Source: Ulva prolifera (Eukaryota > Chlorophyta > Ulvophyceae > Ulvales > Ulvaceae). Taken from it: DNA of 64,000 nucleotides. The notes under the pieces are model-generated. The model had not been told where the DNA came from. It was given only the letters and a program-made list of their open reading frames with translations, and ran no database searches. Below are positions 48,047 to 60,903 of this stretch, one piece after another (position 1 is the stretch's first letter; each line of letters starts with the position of its first letter). The stretch lies in contig CM041202.1 in the NCBI GenBank assembly GCA_023078555.1, positions 5,504,522 to 5,568,521 on the forward strand, read 5' to 3'. Both the position numbers and the translations under genes were made by a program.

Positions 48047-48799
48047 TTCGGAAGCAATGTTCAAGGATTTGCAACAATTGAATTACAGTCTATCGAGATG
48101 ATACCAATGGGGATGACCTAAGTGCGTATGGTTCGGCACTGCGCTCCGTGCTGAGCAGCAAAAATGGCGTTCAGTACCGCGGAGACGTGAAAGCATACAA
48201 AGACGATCTCATTACGACCCATGCACGATTGTATAATAGAACCATGGTCTCAGAACCTGTTGTCTGTCGGTGATTCTTCAGCTGTGAGGAAGCGTCCGAC
48301 ATATCGAGGTAATCCAGTCAGCAGGCACTGTCACGACAACGACCGGCACAGGCCCACGCCATGCTCACTTTACATACTCAGCATCACAAAGCTCATAACA
48401 ACGTACACATATCAGCCGTACAGTAACGACACGACCATCCATAAGCGGAACGGGCTGCGCTCACGAAGCGTCTCGCCTGCTCACACTTGAGCACACCATC
48501 TCACAGCCAATCACACCACAGCAACCCCCATGGATAAGCACACTTGCAACAGGAGCCGGCGGCACAGGCACTGGAACTGCTGGACATGAGCCTGGCGAGC
48601 AACGCTGGGCACAGCGTCTGCACGGGCTACAGGTCACTGTGCTCAGGGTCCCCCTGCTGTGCCGTCATAGCTGACGGCCCAAGCTCAGTATATCAGCAAA
48701 GGCCCAGCAAGCCCTACCTACAGGTGTCTATACAAAGGTGTTGCTGCAGGCCGACGCTGCCTGACCTGAACTGAGAACACACCCGCCAGCGTGTGGGCC
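48047..48799. other. Short intergenic region between gene C and NYN-like gene 1
   Basis: About 750 bases lie between the start of CBP60-like gene C and the stop of the next minus-strand gene. I see no gene or named element; it should hold the promoter of gene C. Confidence 0.5.
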
Positions 48800-51700
48800 T
48801 CAGGACCCGGCGAGGCTCTCCAGGAGCTCCCTGCCCTCGCGCCGCAGCGCCCAGTCGCGGTTGATGTGCTCATTGAGCTTGATGCTCTCCGGCAGCTGCT
48901 GCGCTTCAGGATCCTGCACAGCACAGCACGCAGCACTGATCCAGCACGCAGCATGGGGCCAGCCTGGATCATGTATCAGAGTGCACGCGAGATTGCCACA
49001 TCGCCCTGCGTGCTGTGGCCTGTGCTGAGGTCCCAGCGGGCTGTTTACCGCTTGGAGGTCTGCTCTGAGACATGTCACTGAGCATGCGCAATGCTGCGCC
49101 GCCTTAGAGCATACAGCGACCTGAGCAAAGTTGGGAATCGGCCTCAGAGTCTCAGCACAGCGTCACGTCGGTGTCTCATAGGCGGTATAGCACAAACAAA
49201 GCAGCTGTTACAACAGCTCACCACTCACATGGCCGCGTACAAGAACCCCGATGATCATACGCACATATGCATGTCATAAGAATCTCGCGACGCCTAAGGA
49301 CCCCGGCAGAGTATGGAAGCAATGGCCTTGCATATGCTTGCAGCGTTGAAGGGGCAGGGTGTACACACCTCAAACAGCACAGATCACGCGTCGATCCAGC
49401 CGCACACACAGCAGCTGCCCGATCGCAGCAGCTCATTCACTGGAGAGCCACAAGACTTTATATATAGGCACCAGATCGCACCTTGGCCAGGAAAGCAACT
49501 TGAGCAAACAGCCCCGGTTCGCCATACTGCAACAGCGCCTCCGCGATCGCTCGCTTCTGCTCCACGGGCACCGCCGGCGACCCCACCGTCGCGATCGTCT
49601 GCCTCCGGAACGCGTCGCACTTGCACAGCGCCGCCGGGAAGTTCTCGATCGCCGCCCACGCCTCCGGCTCGCACCGCATGTGGCCCCGAATCCGTGCAAA
49701 CCAGTTGATCGAGATGCGGTCGAGGCACCCGGCCAGCGCCAACCAGTGGCTCTGCGACGAGTCGGGCTGCATGCTGCCGGCGGCCCACCCAGCCGCCGGG
49801 CCGCCGCAGGCGGCGTCTTCGTAGACCTGTGTCAGGGTGGAGAAGCCGCGGCAGCGGTGGAGCATGTGGGCGAGGAGGGCGCGGCCGGCGGCGGCGTTGG
49901 CGCTGTCCGCGGAGATGATGCGTGCCGCCGTTGAACGGTCTGGCGGCAGCCGGGCCATGTCCGGAGCCTGCACGCATGCGACACATGTGTACCTTGTGGA
50001 GTCTTGCCTGAGGTGGACTGTGTGCACGATGCAACCGCATGGGCAACGCCTGATGAAGAGAGTCACTCGTGCGTATGACGGCGCACTGGGTAGTGGACGG
50101 CAGGGCGGGCGTGCAATAATGCTCACGGCAAGTGGCCATGCTCAGCGACGGAAGTTACGTGGGGACAAAAGGAAAGTGGGTCCAGCGGCAAAACCCGTCT
50201 ACTCACAAAATTGTGCACGCAAAGTGAGTTTTCTGTGTGCGTAGCACACACGGCATGAAACCACCCGACAGCCGAAGCCTATCGATGGCGCAGGGAGGGC
50301 AGCGTAATGGTCATGTTTCACGCGGCGGGCTCAACAGAGGGTAGCGCACCACCACCAGGCACCCAATCTGCGCGAACAGGTTCCAATCCTCCGTGTTGAG
50401 CAGCATCTCCAGCACAGCGGCCTTCTCGCACCGCAGCCACGTGCTCTCAGCTGCGAACCCCGCCACCAGCGCAAACCGCAGCGACGGCACCGACACGATC
50501 TCCTGCGGGAAGTCCTCCCCCCCGCACATCTCCGCCGGGTGCAGCAGCATGCGCTCCTGTAGCCGCGCGACGTTGAACTCCGCCGCGCGGTCGAGGGCGC
50601 TGCTGAGCGTGACGCACAGCTCGGCGAGCGGCCGCCGGAGCAGCTGCCGCATCTGCGCGGGCACGAGGGGGTCGCAGATGATGATGGCGAGCCGCTGCGC
50701 CTCCGGGTCGAGACTGTGCGCCCGGGGACCGGAAACGTGCCCCCCACCACGCCCCGGCATCGTGGACGGATCCGTGAGGGTCTGCACGGTTCCGGGGGAT
50801 GATGTGGGGTCCGGGTGCGCGGCAGCGGCGACCGCGCTGAGGGTGAGGTGGATGGATGCTGTGCACTGCGGGACAGGGGTGGATTCGGCGGCGGCGGGGT
50901 CGGTCGAGGCGGTGACGGCGGCGGCGGGGCGACCCAGCGCGCGCAGCGCGGTCAGCATGGGGATGGTGTTGGGATTACTGGAGACGATGACGAGCAAACA
51001 GGCCGAGCTCTCAGCGTGGGCGACCTGCATAGCGACAGCGTGCTGGGGCGTGCTGTGCATGCTGGGGCATGAACAGGTGGCGACGAAGTGGCGTGGGCGG
51101 ACGTGCGGGGCATGGTGTTGGAAGTGGCATACGCTGTGCATGCACGGCGTATTGGCCCCGGTGGTATGCTGCTGCAGAAATACGGGGACACGTTGCACTT
51201 GGTGGATAGCGGCAGCATCAGATGCTACGCAGTCCGCTGCAGCGCTAACCTCTGTACATGAATGTGAGACAAGATGCAGCTGCGGCAGGGTGTGGTGTGG
51301 GGGGAGGGGGGGGGGGACACCTGCAGGGCGTGAGCCGCCAGAGAAGTGGCAGCGTCGGCGCTGCCCGAGGCCGCACCACCGCCAATGTCCACCCGCAGCA
51401 CGCCCCCTGCATGCACCCCAAGCCTTCAACCCAAATGCTGAACAGAAAGTACGATGCACACAGACCCGCAGCGACCCCCGTACACAGTGGACCCTGCAGC
51501 AGTCACGAGGCGCTTGTCCATGCATACAGAAGCATGGATGCACAGAGTTGTTCACTTGTGACTACCAGGGTGTTTCACGTACAGAGCGAAAAATGCATTG
51601 GGAGCCAGCATGCACTGCGGATAACGCCATGCTAGGCCAGCCCTGCCGCAGCTGCGAGCAGAAATGCGTGGGGAGCGCTGGCATGACCTGATGCCACACT

Positions 51701-53055
51701 ACAGCGTGGCCGCCTGCTGTGGCCACGCATTGCATGCACATGTGCAGCTCACCGCACCCGCTGGTGAGTCTGTAGCGGCGCCAGTGCAGAGAGCCGCGGC
51801 GGTGGCGCCAGTGGCAAACACGTCGACGCTTTGCACCCGGCACTGTCCCAGCTGATTCACCACCGCTGCCATGACTGAAGACGTGTAAGGGACAGAGTCG
51901 GCGTCCCACATGATTCGTAGCTGCGCCTGTGGCTGCCAGTGCAGGTCTTCATATCCTACTACTGATACAGAACTGACCCGATACTCGATTTCTGAGCTGC
52001 CTGCCACAGGTGCAGAGTCTGCATGAAAAGCACCGTGTCACACAGCAGCAGAAATCGCCATCAATTGAGTGCCTGCGCCTGTGCACAGCTCAGTGTCAGG
52101 CTGATGGACGATTAGTGCTGAAGATGAGATGAAAGCGCCTTTGTGAGGATCTGCTCCACGGAATAATGTTTCTTGGCATGTTGAGATGTTGCGTTTCTTG
52201 GCATGTTGAGATGTTGCAGCCGAGTTTCGCATAGTGCTGCTCTGCCACTTTCAACGCTCTCGTGCCGAGAGATTGTCTGCTCGACAACGGAATACATGAC
52301 GGTGAACAGCAAATGTATTGTAGTCAATACACAATTGTACGATATGGCCGCCGCTGAGCTCAGATGTACACTGACGCACGGATGCCCAGGTGCCTGTCAG
52401 CTCATGGTGCCTGTCTGCAGAAGCTGCTTCTTTGACATTGGCATGCAAACAGCCATGTTTGTCAGATCAGCCAGATTTCAGAGCGCATTGCTTCATGCGT
52501 GCCAAAATTCGTACCTGATCCTGCTGCCCTGACATCGAGCACGTCAGCAGCACCATCGCTGCTGGCATACCCGGTGCTGCTGCTCGAAGCCGACCTTTCG
52601 TCAATATATGTACTCCCTGATGTCACGGAGCTCTCTGCACTGATTGACATGTATGCTTCAGAAGCATTATGTCGGGCTCGGTCAAACACGTCAGCCGATG
52701 GCCTCTCTTCAGCCGCGGTTGCAGCTGTATATCGCCTGTCGCCCCAGCGAATGCCGTCAACGACTCTACCATGATCATGATTCCGAGATAAGTCTACGCC
52801 GTAGTCTCCCAACACATGGCTATGCTGAACGCCCGCAGAAGAGCCATATGTGGCCGTTGCATTGGTGACTGGTGACGCACACGATTGCAGGGTGACCGCA
52901 TCATCATGCCGATAGTTCAATACACTGCTTCGTCCTACTGCTTCGCGGGCGTGGCTATATCGGCGCGGGTTGCATCGGGTCTCTTGATCCGCAGTGCCGC
53001 AGCAACTGTGGTCGATGCCCCACGACACAGTGGCCTGCCTAGAAGTCAGCTGCAT
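48800..53055 (-). CDS. NYN/PIN-nuclease-like protein with duplicated helical module, paralogue 1
   Basis: Five exons (52515-53055, 51753-52000, 50350-51024, 49482-49967, 48800-48913) join in frame to 687 residues. The region at about 205-290 has the order of a NYN (MARF1/limkain-b1-type) RNase fold: LRIMWDADSVP with Asp213, then QSVDVFATGATAAAL, then LLVIVSSNPNTIPML. NYN domains cut RNA with a cluster of Asp residues. Here the motif usually written SGDxDF is SSNPNT, so activity is doubtful. The C-terminal half holds two related helical modules ending CEKAAVLEMLLN...LFAQIG and VEQKRAIAEALLQ...LFAQVA, then a short exon ending GRELLESLAGS. Exons 3 and 5 have exactly the same lengths as in paralogue 2 (675 and 114). 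The first exon is Ser/Thr/Ala-rich, without a known domain, and its start at 53055 is uncertain. The family name is tentative; gene structure is better supported. Confidence 0.5.
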
Positions 53056-56000
53056 ACGGCCGATTCTGCACTCGGCAGCTCCAGTGCTGCAAGCATACAG
53101 CTTGTGATGAGCACGGGGCCCAATTGCCTACCTTTTCCAGCGTTTTGTGACAGGCCAGCGCGCTGGAAAACATGCAGACGCTGTCACGGCTCTACGGTAA
53201 TGCAGGCAAAAACATACCTGCAGAAGGGACGAGGCATTAGTAGTCTTTTTGAAGATTGAGCCCAGCTAACAGCACTGCGGCGAGTGAACAAGTTGTCGAT
53301 AACTAGCGGCCTTGCGCGAAGCAGCTGGCCACACCACTTAGTTCACTTCATCTTCGATCAGTTGGCACAGACCAAGTAGACATGACTGAGGATCTATATT
53401 AACTCGATGCTGCTGTTCTCGGATGGGCTGGAACAAGACGCACTCTGTGCGACCATTGTTGTGCTAGCTGGAGACAGCGACCGCTTACCGAGTCATTGCG
53501 AAGCACTTTGACACACATTCGATGATATGCGAGAAGAATTATACGTCCCCGAGCTCAGCATATCCGCGTGTGCAGTGGCGAATGCAAGCCAGTGCATGCT
53601 TCAGTACGCGAGCGATTTGGACCCCAGATACTTTGCAACCGGTGGATACACCAAGACCACTCATCGGGGGAAGCAGGGCCAACCGCCGAATCTCAAGTCA
53701 ATCGCTTGCTTGACGGTGTGAGTGCGGGTCGTCTGCGTACGCAACACAGTTCACGAGTTGCCGTAATTTGCCGCGAAGTACAGCGGTACAGGATTGCGCT
53801 TGATGGATGACACGAAACAGGCCGGCATCGGCAGGACCATCTCTGAGTAGTCGCAAATATTGTTCACACGCTTGCAACGTGACAGCTTGTCAGACAACAT
53901 GGCAGACACTCTCAGGATCACTGCCAACCAAACTACAAACAGCACTGAGACACGCCCAGCAGATGCTGCCGGCCTCACCACAAACTGCATGCACCGGAAG
54001 GAGCACCAGATCGCGTTAGACACATCACATGGGCATGCTCAATCGAAAGGGCGGGAAAAGGGGGCTGTGGCTCCTCTTGTTGCCACGCTCTCTGCATGCG
54101 TTCCGGATTCACTGGTCATCAGCCCTGGATCAAAGGCAGGCATTGATCGCCCCAGTAGACGATCCTGCCAAATGACCACTCACTGTTGCATGGGACTGGC
54201 CGCGCTGTGGCCAGAAGATAGTACCTCTCGGAGAGATCCCATGTGGTCTTCATACAGAAAGCTAGAATTGCCCGCAGAAGGCGCTGCTGCTGCAGCCAAG
54301 GCGTCAAGGTCAGCCGCCTGTCACGCTTGATGAGCCAATGCCAGTGCTCCCCCGGCTCCAGCCTCGGTGGCCGGCTGACTGTGACTGAGGCATGTGTTGC
54401 AATCTAGCACCATCAACACCGGATCGCCACAGGAGTGACAATTCATGCCTGAAGCCTCTGCATGGCTGCGCAAAGCAAGACAATCGGACTGAGATGACGT
54501 CCCTCTGCACTACATGTGGGTTAATCTCCAGGGGGCACCGGGGGGCTGCGTCGCAATACAAAACAGTGAGGGAACGACCTTGCTTGGTACGTTGGAGCCG
54601 CACCGCCCGTGTGAAAATTGCCAACAGAGCACTACATGGCATTGCCACCCTCACCGACACAAAGAAACGCAGCGGCAGCGGCGATGCTGACATGTCAGCA
54701 GCTGCAGGCTCGCGCGGGGGCCACCCCGCTCCAGGCACAGCCCCTTGTGCAGGCTTGCCCTTACAATGCTACGGTCCAATATGGCACCTCGCCACTGTTG
54801 TCATCCCTGAACGTGCTGGAGGTATACACACCCACGCACACAAACATAATTCAAGCAACGTCTGCTGCCCTGCCCGCTCATGCATCAGCGGCACCAAAGC
54901 CACCATGGCCTGTGCAGGCCGACGTCTGTCTGATCAGACCTCAGACGTAAGCCTATGATCTGTGGCCGCCCAGACGCAGCATGCCCAGGATACATGATGC
55001 CACAGCAGCCCACACCAACAACACACATACACTGGAAACACCTGCACTGATTACGTCATGCCACCTGCACGGATCCACACCTGCGCACACACACCTGCAC
55101 TCAATCTAAGACTTTTTTTTTAGCTGCAAAAAGACGCAGCCAACCGGCTGGCATACAGCACATTCGACCATGCATCCAAAGCCCCTTCCACCATAATAAA
55201 TATGCCAAAACATGCAGCAGATGGACAGCTCCGGCGACTCATCTGTCACCTTGAACTGCCAGCTTCTGGCACAAAACAACTGCTGCAGTCAACACGGCAA
55301 GCAGCTTGTGCCAAGTGGCAACAGCCAGTGCCCTCTTCCCCTAAGAACCACAGTGATCAGCCCAAAACTGTTGAAGAAAATGGAGCTGGTACTGACGCGC
55401 GTCTTATCACGCCAGGTGGGGCACTCGTATATCCTCAGAGGAGCCAAGCTATCGCTCCGCCTCATTCCTCACCGTGGGAAAGAAACATCGCGGCTAAACA
55501 TCGCTGCTATATCCATGTGTGCGATGGACACACAGCAGCTTCGGGCACAGGGTGCCTGCGCAGCGGGAAATCTGGCAGCATGGGTCCTATCAAAAGGAGC
55601 AGCACGGGTACCGCGTGTTCTGTGCAGTGTCCTCATGCCTGTGTGGACCCCGCCTGTGCATTCACTACCATGGGGCAAGTGCCCCCTGGAGCTTAAGCAG
55701 CGCTGAAGCACCGCTTCATTGGATCACTGTGCGGATCCCGCACGCACGCGCAGCGTTCCGTGGCACCTGCCTCGTTGACTTGGGCCGTGAAGCACAGGCT
55801 CTATGGGTCGCTCCTGCAGGAGCCTTCATCGTGCACACCACCACGGCTCGCAGTCCCGCTGCATGCCAGCCTCGCAGGGACGGCCCCGACACATGTGATG
55901 CAAGCACCTGTTCCCTTTGAAGGCAGACATACCGGAGCACTGCTGGCCGTGAGCACAGCTCTAACCGCGGTGCCTTGATACTGCACAAACTGGCATTCGA

Positions 56001-56166
56001 GGCTCGCTGACGTAGAACGGCAGGGGCCGATCACCAGTGTACCTACATACTGTGTACAGTACTGACGTGAGCGGAAAGTCAGGGCAAAGTCTGACCGGCA
56101 GGAGGCTTGACCGTGGCCATCGTGCACCGAGCAAGCCTCTAGGGGGAAGGGCGAAGCACCTCGTGG
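53056..56166. other. 3.1-kb intergenic region with two overlapping open frames
   Basis: There is no recognisable gene. At 55202-55706 two overlapping plus frames are each open for 164 codons. The one starting at 55212 has the more natural composition (with LLKKMELVLTRVLSRQVGHS). Neither has a known domain. An A/T-rich TAATAAATATG lies just upstream. Confidence 0.4.
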
Positions 56167-59100
56167 CTACTCTTTGATGAGGAAGCTCTCGAGAAGCCGC
56201 CTGCCGTCGTGCTGCCGGTCCTTGTCAGCGTAGATGGCCTCACGCGCCTCCCGTTTGTCAGGCACCCGCTTCTTGCCCCCCTGCACCGCATCCACGCAAA
56301 ACCTGGCACGCCGCCCTGGAACGACGTCACAAACCAGGGTACGTGTGACACGCGTGGTCTTCGAGGCCGCTGTGTATGCACATCTGTGTCGCCGGGCACG
56401 CACTCAGTGCACAAACTGCCGATGTGTATGCCCATCTGCGCTGTGGTGTCACCAGGCACGCACTCAGTGCACGGCTACTGACGCGGCACCTGGTCTATGT
56501 TGCCAGGAGAAAGTCACTTAAGAACAAGTTGCCACAGGCATCGCACAGCAGCACAGCGAAAGACTATCACATAGCATCCGCTCAAAACTGTAGATGCTCT
56601 CGGTGTGACGCACTGTGGCCACACATCACTGCTACATGATGAGAACGGCTGCGGCACCCCTTGGATGCCAGCAGCGGGGGTGCACGGAACCTGTGCTCCC
56701 ATCCACTGACGAGGAGTCTAAGCAGGCCTACACAGCGGAGCGAGTCGGATGGAGGACCCCGCACCGCCCACGCAAAGCCGAGCTCGGCAAAGAGCACGGC
56801 GTGGTTGAACTTCAGCACCGCGCTCACAAACGCCTGCTTCTCTGGCCGCGGCACCGCCGCCGAGCCGAGCATGGCGAGCACCCGGTCCGCAAAGTCGAGG
56901 CTGCCGCCGCTGCGCAGCGCCACCGGGAAGTGCTCGATTTTGCTGCACAGCCGCCGCTTGCTGTTGATCAGCCGCCGCGCCTCCGTGAACCAGTCCTCCG
57001 ACACGAGGCGCAGCAGCTTCACGAGGCGCCGCCAGTCCGCGTCGTCCGGCGGCGCGGCCGCGGACTTGATGGCCGTCTTGGACTTGACCGCGGCAGGGAC
57101 GTTGGCGGAGGTGGCGTCGGGGTCCGGGGCTAGGCGGAGGCTGTCGCGGAACTGCATCGCGAAGCTCATGCCGTACGCCAGGTAGACTTGGTCCTTTGCG
57201 ACTGCGAGGGCCGGCTCCGACGTGCAGCTGTCCGGGAGCTTGCCGTGCGCTGGCTCCTGTACCCGCACGCATGTACGTCTGATTGTGGCTACAGGGCTCC
57301 TGAAGTGCTGCCGATCGTGTCGGCCCGTCGCCAGTATGAGCGAAACAGCACTACATGAGTACGACCTATCACGCAAATAACACATGACCGCCACGTACGA
57401 GACTCTGCCAGACGAGGCGATGACGCCCCTGGCAAAGTGCCACGGAGATTCGCACCAGTGCAAGCAGCCCGATCTGTGCAAACAGGCCTGGAGCGCCAAA
57501 CTTGAGGATGACATCCAGCACAGCCGCCTTCTCGCACGCCAGCCAGGTGCTATTCTTTTCAAAACCCACCACCACCGCATCCCGCAGCGACCGCGCCCTC
57601 AGGATCTCATCCGGAAAGTCGTCCGAGTCATAGAAGCCGGGGGGGCAGCCCAGCACGCGTCGCCGCAGCGCGTCAAAGTGCCCCTCCGATACGCGCGCAA
57701 GGCAGCGGCTCAGCACAGCACACTGCGCTTTCTGCGGCTGCCGCAGCGCAGCCAGCAGGGCCGCGGCGGCGCCCTTGGCATCCGGCCGGGGGTACTCGGC
57801 GACTGCGACGTGGCCGCTTGCCGCCCGTTTGCGCGCAAACCGTGCGCGCTTTGCGCTGGAGGCGCTTTCGGGGTCGGTGTGCACGGCTTCGCTGGGCCCG
57901 GCGGGGGCAGAAATCTGCGGAGGGCAGCTGGACTCGAGGGCAAGGTGAACCCAGGGGGTGCCTTTCGGCACTGGAGGAGGTGCGGAGGCGCTGCTGCCTG
58001 GAGTGAGGTCAGGCACCGCCATGGTCGTGGTGACGGCGGCGGCGCGGGGGCCGAGAGCGATGAGAGATTCTCTCACCGCCGCATCATCTGAGACGACGAT
58101 GTAAAACGTGTTCTTGCGAGTGTTGTGGGTCTGCAATGGCGCGTACAGTCAGGAGGCTGTGCCGAGCCTGCCGCCACCGCGCATGCACAACAGGAACCTG
58201 TTTGTAGGTAAGACAACATCTAGCACGGTCAGTCGTGAGACGTCCGGCAGTGCATGAGGTGAACACGATTTCGATGCAGAGGTATGTTCATGGCAGAGCA
58301 CTTCCAGCACCAGCGGCCCAAGTCCAAGGGTGCAGTCCGTGCGTGGCGAGCTATACCGAGTGTGTCGCAGGGCCACGGCACAAGTAAGGGTGATGCGAAT
58401 TCACAGCTAGGCTCAGGGCAGCAGGTGTGCAAGGCACTGCCTTGTAAGCATGCGCGACAGATTTGTAATTCGAACGTGTCGCGATGTGGCTCGGCATGAA
58501 ATCGTGTAAAAGTGAGCCCAATGCGGAACTGCAGCGTTCGGCACACATAGCTGGCGGTCACGTACCTGGAGAGTCCGCAGCAGGTGCGTGTGCAGCTGCT
58601 CGGCGCCGGTGGTGCCGGAGGCGCAGGTGTGGGCTGCCCCACCTGCACACCCCATCGCGGTTGGGCTTTCGAATTGTTCCCAAGAAAGAACAGGCGCTCC
58701 CATCTACCTCAAAACGCTGTGCACAGTTGCTCGCCATCAGTGTGATTTGAATTGTTGCTACATGGACGCGAGCCAAGACCATGGACCAAGTCCAAGTCGA
58801 CCTGAGCCGAAAGACACCAAGAGCGGTGTAGGCATGCCCGACCGTCCGTGGCTGAGAATGAGACACTAGCTTGGAGCTGACACTGGCCGGTGACGAGACA
58901 GGGTGTTCAAATGGGGTGGTGCAACGAGGCCGATGCTTGCTTGCACTTAGTCCATGTACTTTCTGCGACTTTTACAGGCACAAAAATGAGCTAGTGTTGC
59001 AGCCAGTAAACCCATGAGCCGGTGTGGACGCCCTTCCTGCCTTCGGGCTGGTTTGCTATGGGAGGCACTCTCACGGCCACCATGCGTGAGCCCGGTGGAG

Positions 59101-60903
59101 GAAGCACCTCACCTCAGATGGCAGAGCCACATTGATGGCACCTGCGGGCTTGCAAAAATATGATGGAAGATTATGACGAGGGGCAAGCAATGCGACCGGC
59201 TGTTCCTTCGCGAAATGGCGGCAGCCCCGGACAGGGCAACACGGAGCCGTGCATGATGGTGGGAATGCCGCACCACGGCATGCATGTGTCTACAGGAGAC
59301 GCCGCACCTGTGGGCCTGCCAGCAATGATGGGAGGGTGGCAGAGGGCCGCGACTGTTGCGCTGGAGGTGAAGACGTCCACGCTCTGCACCTGCACGTTCC
59401 GGTGCGACGATGTCACAGGAGTTGCTAGTGACCACACCAAGCGCTGCATGTTGAGGTGGGAGCATCGGCGAAGCGCCTATGGACAGATATGGTAAACATA
59501 AGGCCCCAGGGGTTCCGCTGTCACAGGTGGGAACACTAGAATGAGCACATCACAAGCGACTGATAGATCAGTAGGCCCAAGAAATGGTGATCTCTGCTGT
59601 GAGAATGGTAATGTCGGCATGCTACTTCAGATGATCATGATTCCACGCGGACGCCAGACGTGAGGTGGCCAGATGACAGTGCAGTGCATTCAGCGTAGTG
59701 CAACTTGAATGCACTACAAGTTGCGTGGTGCACTCGAGTGTCCTGGTGCTGCATTACTGCACGTCACGTTGATGTCATGAGGTGGGCTGAACCATCACAA
59801 GTGACCTCTCACCCGGATTGCGCATGCGTTTGCAGGCCCAATTGGACAGCAGATTGCAGAGCCACGGTGGCGAGCAGCCGGCTCGGGTATACTGAGAGCC
59901 TTGTGGATGATCCAAGCACGTGGGCGTGGCCCCAGCTGGTAGTTTCTGTGTACCACACCTGTGCATCGCCAGTCTCCCCCAGCAGCGCCAGCAGTACTGC
60001 ATCGGTGTAAGGCACCGAGTCGGCATCCCACACAATGCGAAGCTTGGCATGTTGGTTCTCTGCTATCTGCTCCAAATCCTGTGCTGATGTGGAAACAACG
60101 CGTATGTAGTCAGGACCTGCAGCACAGTCTACTGGATCGTTGGATGCGCGGATGCTAGGATGAGTGAGAGCAACTAGCGGCCTTGCCTGTCGTTTCTCTG
60201 GGCACATAGCAGTTTGGCATGCATGCGACATCTGACAAATCTGCATAATGCATGTATACCGTGGTGAAAGGTGGTTGGCATTCAAAATCCGATCAGTGCA
60301 CCGTTGATTCGATGCTTCAGGAACGTCATACAGTCTGCAAAAATGCCATAAGCTGCCCCAGGAATGCAGGACAGCCTAGCGCCCATGCAATAGGTGGAAG
60401 ATGCCCTTTGCACATTTCAGTGTTTGCCATGCTTCCTCTGAATGAACCTTGCTGGCCATGGACTGCATTCAGGTGGACGATCCGTGTCCGTCATTTGTAG
60501 GCATACATGGATCAACTGTGCTGAGCTGCACGGTCGCCACACCTATCTTGATGAATTTTTGAACTTCTTCTTCCCACATCGGCAAGACATCGCTGGGTCC
60601 GACTAGGATAGATTTCGTGGCACGCCTGAAAACATGTTCAGCCACAGCCAGCTGGGCATTCGCAACAAGGCGAAGCAAGTGCAGCGAGCATGAGCTTGGG
60701 TGGACGGACTCAGCAGTACACTTGAGAATAAATTCGGCAGCCTGTTCCTCGACGTATTGGTGTCTGAGTCTTGCTACATCCAGGACTCCGGAGATGCTGG
60801 CCGGGCCATGCGGGAACAGCTCGTCAAGGATGCAGGCCACGAGCAGCTCGTCCAGAGAGCCAATTTCTATGGCATGATGATTTGTCTGGGCTGCTGGAAT
60901 CAT
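56167..60903 (-). CDS. NYN/PIN-nuclease-like protein with duplicated helical module, paralogue 2
   Basis: Six exons (60543-60903, 59959-60116, 59294-59389, 57456-58130, 56765-57256, 56167-56280) join in frame to about 631 residues. The NYN-like region runs from LRIVWDADSVP (Asp151) through VQSVDVFTSSATVAAL to NTFYIVVSDDAAVRESL (Asp220/221). It therefore keeps an acidic motif that paralogue 1 lacks. Compared with paralogue 1, an extra intron (59390-59958) splits this domain. The C-terminal half again has two helical modules, ending CEKAAVLDVILK...LFAQIG and PEKQAFVSAVLK...LFAELG. The last exon ends GRRLLESFLIKE. The first exon (from the ATG at 60903) is helix-rich and unlike that of paralogue 1. 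The donor of exon 3 (GTAGAC at 59293) is poor and is the weakest junction. By inference it acts in RNA metabolism, but no partner is evident. Confidence 0.5.
56371..56472. repeat. Imperfect tandem repeat in last intron of NYN-like gene 2
   Basis: Blocks 56371-56412 and 56424-56472 share TGTGTATG and GGCACGCACTCAGTGCAC. The second contains a few extra bases. Confidence 0.7.

Noticed and set aside
59171-59449. The exon at 59294-59389 as part of a third NYN-like gene distinct from 59959-60116
   Set aside because: The two segments join in phase 0 and together equal the single exon of paralogue 1, so they belong to one gene.
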